From assembly GCA_964651475.1 (NCBI GenBank), contig CAZYXV010000006.1, forward strand, positions 1-64,000: a DNA stretch of 64,000 nt, written 5' to 3'. Made by a program: the position numbers and the translations under genes. Positions 58,984-64,000 of the stretch are shown here, piece after piece. The notes beneath the pieces were generated by a model that was not told where the DNA came from, did no database searches, and saw nothing but the letters and a program-made list of their open reading frames with translations. Source of the stretch: JBGSMF01 sp964651475. GTDB taxonomy: Bacteria; Chloroflexota; Anaerolineae; Fen-1058. The stretch's first letter is position 1; each line of letters begins with the position of its first letter.

Positions 58984-61644
58984 CTAGTTCCCCACGTAGC
59001 GATTTTTTGAAATGACAATGTTATCCCAATAGATTGTTTTGTGGGATGTCCCCCGCTCCGTGTATAACTTGAAACTGAGCGCCGTGCCGTGCTTGGCCGT
59101 ATCTGGGTCGTGCATGGTCCTGATGTTATAGTTCGCCAGCCACAATTCACCGTCCAGGTATACTTCAGCAAACCCGTTTGTTGGGCTTCGAAAAAAATGC
59201 TCTTCCAAATGGACCCACCTTCCAAGCGGGACATATTGGGACGATTTTTTCCCATTCAACTGGGTGCCGTTGAATTGCTGCCCTATATAGAGGTATCCCC
59301 CATCAACAATTAGTATCTGATTGTACTTTTCGTACCAACTGTCCCCAGTTCTTTCGACGATGTCGGTCAACTCTATCCAGGCGTCAATTGTTACATTGGC
59401 CGGGATGTAAAACCAGGCCGATCTCCAAATCTCGTTCCCTCCAATGTTCCAGGTGCCATTGTTGCCGGTTCGCCAGCCGCACTTGCGCATCTCGATGCGC
59501 CGGCTATAATCGCTGCCATCTCGGCCCCCAATATTGACGTTTAGTTCGAGGTACTGGCGTCCGCTCTGGGCCATCGCCGGGTCGTTTCGTAAAGCGATTT
59601 GCGCGTACTGGGAACAAACCTCGTGATTGCCGGCCTCCACGTAACCGAAAAACGGACAAGCGTTTGGCAAACACGTAAACCCGGGGTCCAGTTTAGAGAA
59701 TGGCAAGAACAGATCGGTTTGGGTCAGATAGTGAGAGGCAGCGCCGCTGCAATTGGGTGCCGGGGGCTTGGCGATTGTCTCGAAATTTTCTCTCCACAAT
59801 ACGCTTGCCTCTTTTAGCACCAATGGTAAAAAGATATTGTATTGGGTTTCATACGTAATAATGACTTCTGCCAAAGACGCCGTGGGAATGGAGAGATCGA
59901 GTTGCAGCAGGCCCTCGGTCACTGTATAGCCATGGGACAGGCCATTGACCGTCACAGATTGAATTGGTACGTAACCGTCCTCCTCTTTCTGTAAATGGTA
60001 ATATTGTTCGCTGCCCGTTTCATTTTCCAGGATCAGGTGATTGGTGTACCATTGCACAGAAATACTGCCATCGTCGTTACGTTTCTCCAGATAGAGCCGC
60101 TTTATGATATAGTCCAGGCTATGCCACGTCACGCCGCCTTCCACGCTGTTGATAGAGTCGGCGATTCCGTCATACGCGCCGATGCCCGGCAGTCCTGTGC
60201 CTGTTCCAAAATCTTCTTGGTGCCCGTAGAGGAAAACAGGCTTGTCTCGGAACAGGTCGAAGGGATAGGGGCTGTTCGTTTGCCAGTGGCGGGTCACAAT
60301 GGCGTAATTGCCATAATCCATTATGGCCGGGTGCATCCCAAAATCCCACGCCGTGCTGGTCGTTCCACTCAGGGGCGTATTCTGAGTGTTGATGGTCGCC
60401 ACGTAGTTCAGTTCCTTGAGCAAGGGTAGTGTGCTCTCCCCCGCCAGCTTGCAGGGGAAAATCATGATCCGCCCATAAGGAACACCCGTCAGAGCTTGAT
60501 GAATATCCATCCGCCGCAGCGCTTCTTCCAGGTCCGCTTTCTGATGTCCAAGAGGAATGGCATCTGTGAACTCGGGGCATGGCTCGTGGTTATTGCCGTG
60601 GATGACCAGCGAGTAGCGGTCTGGATGGTCCAGGAACAACTGGGCGACGCCCGGTTCTGCCTGGCTGTAGCATCGCCCCGGCACGGTCGCAATGGTAGTG
60701 TGATAGTTATGTGCTTCTAGATGAGTGAGCAGCTCGCCAAAGTTCAGGTTGCCATACGGCTCTTGCAAGCACGGATCATCTATGACCAGGTTGGCATAGT
60801 TATGTGGGTTGTGCCACGCTTCGTCGCTGGCCGCGTAGCGCATGAACATCATCAGCGGCACGATTTGCATAAAATGCGCCTGCTCAAAATAATTGTCCTG
60901 CGGCCAGGCCTCGTACAGGCCGTAGAACTGGCTCACCTCCATGTTGTGATCGTGCAAGCCGCCATCTACAAAGATGCTGCCGGCCCCATTTTGAAAACGA
61001 ACAAAGACGGGATAGGTTTGGCTATAGTCGTCAGTGGCTTTTACTAATATGTCAACGTGAATAGCGTCGAGGCTCAAAACGGGAGCGCGATCGTATTGGT
61101 CGTAAGGCGCTCTGATCGTCAATCCAGATAGTTCGCGCAAAATGTTGGGATGATCGGCGCTCAGCAAATAATCGCGGTTCGCATCAGCGGGGTAGATAGC
61201 TCCGCTGATCTCGCCATCGGTCAGCTCGCGCAGGTTGGCAGGGTCGTTCTCGCTGCGAATCCGTGTGATCAAGAGGTTAACGCCCTGTTGGTCAACGGCG
61301 CTCTCTAAAACGGCCACTTCGTCGAGATCCAGGTAACCGGATAAATTAGCGGCGTCTATACCGACGGCTGAATAATAGTGGCCGTTTTCGTCGCGCAGGA
61401 GGTTGTCGGTCAAGGTGGTCGAGGCGAGGTCAACAGCCGCCCAGCGCAGGCCGTAATAGTTTGCCATTTTCATAAAATTAATATCCATATTAACCGGAGC
61501 GGCAGCATTGTATAGCAGCAACACGTCGCTCAGGTCGTCTGGGGCAGATGGCCTGGCAACCGCAGAGAACAATAGGACTGACAAGCCGACCAGCAATCCA
61601 CTGTATATTAACTTTTTCGCCATCATCATCATCATCACCATCAT
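58984..61644 (-). CDS. Large secreted protein: deacetylase-like domain, YLPLV-type motif, C-terminal concanavalin-like domain
   Basis: An 886-aa exported protein (signal peptide after the run of Met). Residues ~35-560 include a deacetylase-type TIM-barrel-like domain ('LVIDDPCLQEPYGNLNFGELLTHLEAHNYHTTIATVPG', 'LVIHGNNHEPC', 'FLYGHQEDF'). A linker ends in 'YNIFLPLVLKEAS'. Residues ~640-886 form a jelly-roll like polysaccharide-lyase/ConA domain ('RRIEMRKCGWRTGN', 'WRSAWFYIPAN', 'YWDNIVISKNRYVGN'). It may bind or cut the extracellular polymer. The start region is eight consecutive initiator-type codons (61621-61644). Confidence 0.82.
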   Translation of the reverse strand: MMVMMMMMAKKLIYSGLLVGLSVLLFSAVARPSAPDDLSDVLLLYNAAAPVNMDINFMKMANYYGLRWAAVDLASTTLTDNLLRDENGHYYSAVGIDAANLSGYLDLDEVAVLESAVDQQGVNLLITRIRSENDPANLRELTDGEISGAIYPADANRDYLLSADHPNILRELSGLTIRAPYDQYDRAPVLSLDAIHVDILVKATDDYSQTYPVFVRFQNGAGSIFVDGGLHDHNMEVSQFYGLYEAWPQDNYFEQAHFMQIVPLMMFMRYAASDEAWHNPHNYANLVIDDPCLQEPYGNLNFGELLTHLEAHNYHTTIATVPGRCYSQAEPGVAQLFLDHPDRYSLVIHGNNHEPCPEFTDAIPLGHQKADLEEALRRMDIHQALTGVPYGRIMIFPCKLAGESTLPLLKELNYVATINTQNTPLSGTTSTAWDFGMHPAIMDYGNYAIVTRHWQTNSPYPFDLFRDKPVFLYGHQEDFGTGTGLPGIGAYDGIADSINSVEGGVTWHSLDYIIKRLYLEKRNDDGSISVQWYTNHLILENETGSEQYYHLQKEEDGYVPIQSVTVNGLSHGYTVTEGLLQLDLSIPTASLAEVIITYETQYNIFLPLVLKEASVLWRENFETIAKPPAPNCSGAASHYLTQTDLFLPFSKLDPGFTCLPNACPFFGYVEAGNHEVCSQYAQIALRNDPAMAQSGRQYLELNVNIGGRDGSDYSRRIEMRKCGWRTGNNGTWNIGGNEIWRSAWFYIPANVTIDAWIELTDIVERTGDSWYEKYNQILIVDGGYLYIGQQFNGTQLNGKKSSQYVPLGRWVHLEEHFFRSPTNGFAEVYLDGELWLANYNIRTMHDPDTAKHGTALSFKLYTERGTSHKTIYWDNIVISKNRYVGN
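61621..61644 (-). repeat. Run of eight consecutive start codons
   Basis: The coding strand reads ATG ATG GTG ATG ATG ATG ATG ATG before GCG AAA. Any of them may initiate; a trinucleotide repeat here could change length by slippage without altering frame. Confidence 0.85.
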
Positions 61645-61678
61645 CTCTCACAATAATGGAGGCACGTGATTTAGATGC

Positions 61679-62908
61679 CTAATTATAACAAAAATTCTTC
61701 CAGCCCCACAGTAGATGCTGGTACAGTGCGTGCCATTCTGCTTGCGGGTCTGGCAAAACCCGTTCTTGGTATCCCAGCATGTTCAACCAGCGTCGGGCCT
61801 CGGCATTGACCCCGGTCAGCGCTGCATTGTCTTTCGACCAGCCCAAGAACATTAGCGGGATCAAGGCGAAAATGATCAGGTTCGCTGTGATCAAGGGGTG
61901 GGCCAGATAGCTCCTGGGAGGCCGTCGCCGCTGGCGCAAGAATTTGATAATGTTGATCAATTTCTGGTCCAGAGGCGCCGGCAGCGGCCACAAGCGGTAA
62001 AGGTTATATGATGTTTGCACGCGCGGATGATTTAAAAACTGTTCGGGAAATTGAACACACGAGTCGAATGTGATTCCCAATTCCTTGCCAACAACATAAC
62101 GAAAGACTGTTCCCATCATCGCGGCGACCTGCGGCCACAGGTCGTGTAACGTCTCCGGGTACAGATCAAGCGCGGGGCGCAGCTTGAAACAGGTGGCGCG
62201 TTGGACCATGCCGGCCAGTTGAGACATGTCCGCCGGCAACTCGGCTTGGCGTTGGCTGCTCGCGGCAGCAAAGCGGCGTCCCCGTTCCGCGTAGGAATAG
62301 TGGTATTCTTGCCACAACAATAACATGGCCTCGTTGCAGGCCAGGATGAGCTTGTTGATCCACCGGATGGCTTCCAGGCGATTTTGGGGCGAAATGGGGT
62401 GAACCCGGTGAGGCAACGCTTCGGCCATGCGGTTGATGAGCAGCCGGATGCCGTCTTGAACTGAAAGCTGGCGTGGATCAATGATTGGCCCTACGCTCAA
62501 CAGGTCTTGCCCATAGAGCGTTTGCCCTCCCGCTTTGATTTCGTACATCGAGATGGTTGGTTTGGCGCGTCCCCAGGCCAGGTTTTGCGGCTGATTTGTG
62601 CGCAGGCGGCCGGGGCGCATCCAAGAAATGCTTACCTCCAGACCCATTTCTGCCGTCAGTTGGCGCGATAGGGCGGCAAACGCGCCGCGATAAAAAGGCG
62701 AAGGCGTGACGACCGCGATCTCGTAATCGCTGAGGAAGGCCAATCTCCCATCGTCGAGCATCACGCTGCCCTCGCCCCGCCCAAAGCTGCCGTAGAGGAT
62801 GATGGAGTGCGGTTCCATGCGGGCCCGAATGGCGTTGACGATTTGCGATAAATGCGCCGTGACGGTTTGCTCGACAATGGGATCATCGTGCGCGGTGTAT
62901 TTACCCAC
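61679..62908 (-). CDS. Nucleotidyltransferase-domain protein
   Basis: A ~409-aa protein with a pol-beta type nucleotidyltransferase N-terminus: 'SIILYGSFGRGEGSVMLDDGRLAFLSDYEIAVVT' gives GSxGRG and the D-x-E metal pair. The middle is a helical domain ('WINKLILACNEAMLLLWQEYHYSY'), and the C-terminus has a short hydrophobic stretch ('LITANLIIFALIPLMFLGW'). Homologues are uncharacterised. GTG at 62906-62908 has GGAG five bases upstream and is preferred; ATG at 62932 would overlap the upstream gene by 32 bases. The gene is coupled with the phosphodiesterase gene. Confidence 0.78.
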   Translation of the reverse strand: MGKYTAHDDPIVEQTVTAHLSQIVNAIRARMEPHSIILYGSFGRGEGSVMLDDGRLAFLSDYEIAVVTPSPFYRGAFAALSRQLTAEMGLEVSISWMRPGRLRTNQPQNLAWGRAKPTISMYEIKAGGQTLYGQDLLSVGPIIDPRQLSVQDGIRLLINRMAEALPHRVHPISPQNRLEAIRWINKLILACNEAMLLLWQEYHYSYAERGRRFAAASSQRQAELPADMSQLAGMVQRATCFKLRPALDLYPETLHDLWPQVAAMMGTVFRYVVGKELGITFDSCVQFPEQFLNHPRVQTSYNLYRLWPLPAPLDQKLINIIKFLRQRRRPPRSYLAHPLITANLIIFALIPLMFLGWSKDNAALTGVNAEARRWLNMLGYQERVLPDPQAEWHALYQHLLWGWKNFCYN

Positions 62909-64000
62909 GTTCACTCCACAAGACCCGTCCATCTACGTAGGCGGGTGCGGGCAAGCCAAGCGAATCGAGTAGTGTAGGCAGTACGTCCACCAACTCGACG
63001 TGCGTGCCTTCGATCAGGGAGCGATTGCTGATAAAGACACCGTCCGAGTCAGCGTAATCGGGCAGATAGCCGTGCATGGATTGTTGCTTGCGCCCGAATC
63101 CCCAGATTGTCTTGGAAAATATCGCTGACCGGTCCAGATAAAAGACCAGGTCGCCGTAGCGATTATCGGGCATGTGGAGATGATAACGGCCATAGTGTTC
63201 ATCGGTCAAGATAAAGCCGCCCTCCAGCTCGCCCAAAATACGCTCGACGGCGGCCCGTTCGCCATCATTGCGGAACCAGAAGCGGGCATAGTTGGCCTCG
63301 ACCAGGTTGATGAAATCGTGAATGTTCCGGCCATGCTGCCGAAAGTGCTGGTGGATGTCTACCCGGCGCTCGACGCGGATGTGGCCGTGGTCAGACCAGA
63401 CAAAAAAATCGAAATCCGGAATACATTGACCGTAAGCCTCAAATTTGGCCTCAACCAGCCGGTCCAGTTCGCGCAAATGGGCGACGGATTCCGGGCTGTC
63501 TTGGCCGTAGGCGTGAGAATAGTGGTCCACGCTGCCCAGGAAAAGATAGGTCCAGGGCCGAATATTCCCAAACTCGTGCTCTCCAATCTGGACAAATTCG
63601 TCGCCGGCGCCCTTGGCCATGCCCACAACCTCGAAAGAGATATTGTGCTGGCGCAGGATGTCGAACGCCGTGGGATATTCTTTCAGATAACCCGGCTCGT
63701 CCCATGCGCGATCCTCGACCACGTTAAAGTAAGGCCAGTACTTGAGCGGCTCGTTGACCATCAGCGGGACGCCGAACCAGGCTGTATTTTTTTCGCGGAA
63801 CATACGCGTATACTTGTGCAAAAAATAGCGGCTGGGCAGGTTGTCCATCAAGCCCAAATAGTTAAATATCCGCGCCCACTTGAAGGGCGTGCCAGCGGGG
63901 TCGTATTTCCAGATGAACCATTGCAGGTGTTTATCGGGGTGAACGCCGCTGTACATGGAGGGGTGGCAGGTGACGGAATGTCCCAGTTCGGATTTCATCC
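62901..64000 (-). CDS. Type I phosphodiesterase/alkaline-phosphatase-superfamily protein (5' end outside window)
   Basis: A partial gene whose beginning lies beyond the right edge; the 365 visible residues start in mid-domain. 'SELGHSVTCHPSMYSGVHPDKH' resembles the nucleophile Ser/Thr region; the Zn-ligand segment is 'DFDFFVWSDHGHIRVERRVD' and a later His is in 'SMHGYLPDYADSDGVFIS', followed by 'VELVDVLPTLLDSLGLP'. The superfamily cleaves phosphodiesters or transfers phosphoryl groups, here perhaps from polymer or lipid. It ends overlapping the nucleotidyltransferase gene by 8 bases or more. Confidence 0.85.
   Translation of the reverse strand, partial: MKSELGHSVTCHPSMYSGVHPDKHLQWFIWKYDPAGTPFKWARIFNYLGLMDNLPSRYFLHKYTRMFREKNTAWFGVPLMVNEPLKYWPYFNVVEDRAWDEPGYLKEYPTAFDILRQHNISFEVVGMAKGAGDEFVQIGEHEFGNIRPWTYLFLGSVDHYSHAYGQDSPESVAHLRELDRLVEAKFEAYGQCIPDFDFFVWSDHGHIRVERRVDIHQHFRQHGRNIHDFINLVEANYARFWFRNDGERAAVERILGELEGGFILTDEHYGRYHLHMPDNRYGDLVFYLDRSAIFSKTIWGFGRKQQSMHGYLPDYADSDGVFISNRSLIEGTHVELVDVLPTLLDSLGLPAPAYVDGRVLWSERG

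Noticed and set aside
58965..59255. 97-codon N-terminal extension of the deacetylase gene
   Set aside because: It overlaps the end of the 886-aa gene in another frame and has no deacetylase features.
1..64000. tRNA, rRNA, insertion sequences, integrases and prophage genes
   Set aside because: I looked for T-loop-like GGTTCRA motifs, transposase-type and integrase-type ORFs and saw none that could be supported.

Overview
The window reads like a chromosomal segment of a GC-rich, probably environmental member of the Chloroflexota (Anaerolineae type). This is inferred from style, not from a marker gene. Several lipoproteins have a Cys-Gly-rich start followed by Pro/Thr-rich linkers, secreted proteins carry a '(I)YLPLV' tail, and small GC-rich hairpins recur between genes. 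I found no rRNA, tRNA, CRISPR array, integrase or transposase. Both ends lie inside ordinary chromosome, and the last gene is cut by the right edge.

Left part (1-7.4 kb, minus strand): a TPR lipoprotein, a nucleoside kinase fused to an ATP-cone, a protein built almost only of zinc ribbons (30 CxxC pairs), and a bifunctional (p)ppGpp synthetase/hydrolase. From 7.4 to 9 kb on the plus strand come rsmD, a phosphodiester-glycosidase lipoprotein and a TetR repressor with a clear promoter-operator. The repressor heads a seven-gene drug-efflux-type ABC operon (two permeases, two ATPases, two membrane-fusion proteins; 8.9-16.35 kb). galK faces it. The 17.5-24.3 kb stretch holds housekeeping and hypothetical genes: a DUF4230-like protein, a DinB-fold protein, an M23 peptidase, a JAMM/ThiF pair, a PlsY-like protein and an EamA transporter.

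The middle (24.3-36 kb, minus strand) is a long amino-acid/peptide import region. A complete branched-chain-type importer (livK-H-M-G-F) is followed by a complete dipeptide/oligopeptide-type importer (binding protein, two permeases, two ATPases, a 73-aa orphan and the EamA exporter). The liv operon starts at one of two divergent promoters whose six-base elements both match the sigma-70 consensus exactly. Their -35 boxes are joined in a 14-bp palindrome at 36359-36372. The liv leader is about 370 nt long.

The right part (38-64 kb, all minus strand) is an envelope/exopolysaccharide locus. It encodes a GDP-mannose 6-dehydrogenase (AlgD type), a GT4 glycosyltransferase, an epimerase, an ATP-grasp ligase, a PaaK/CapK-like adenylate-forming enzyme, two FemAB-like transferases, a GNAT acetyltransferase, three consecutive deacetylase-fold proteins, a nucleotidyltransferase, a type I phosphodiesterase, and three large secreted proteins. 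One of these is a 2372-residue protein with a transglutaminase-like domain, calcium-binding repeats and nine near-identical 95-aa Ig-like repeats. A plausible reading is that the locus makes, decorates and trims a uronate-containing surface polymer and supplies the proteins that sit in it. The most unusual signals are the shared YLPLV tail, a deacetylase whose metal-binding Asp motif lies at the C-terminus (possible circular permutation), and the resemblance of the gene set to exosortase-associated polysaccharide loci without a visible exosortase.
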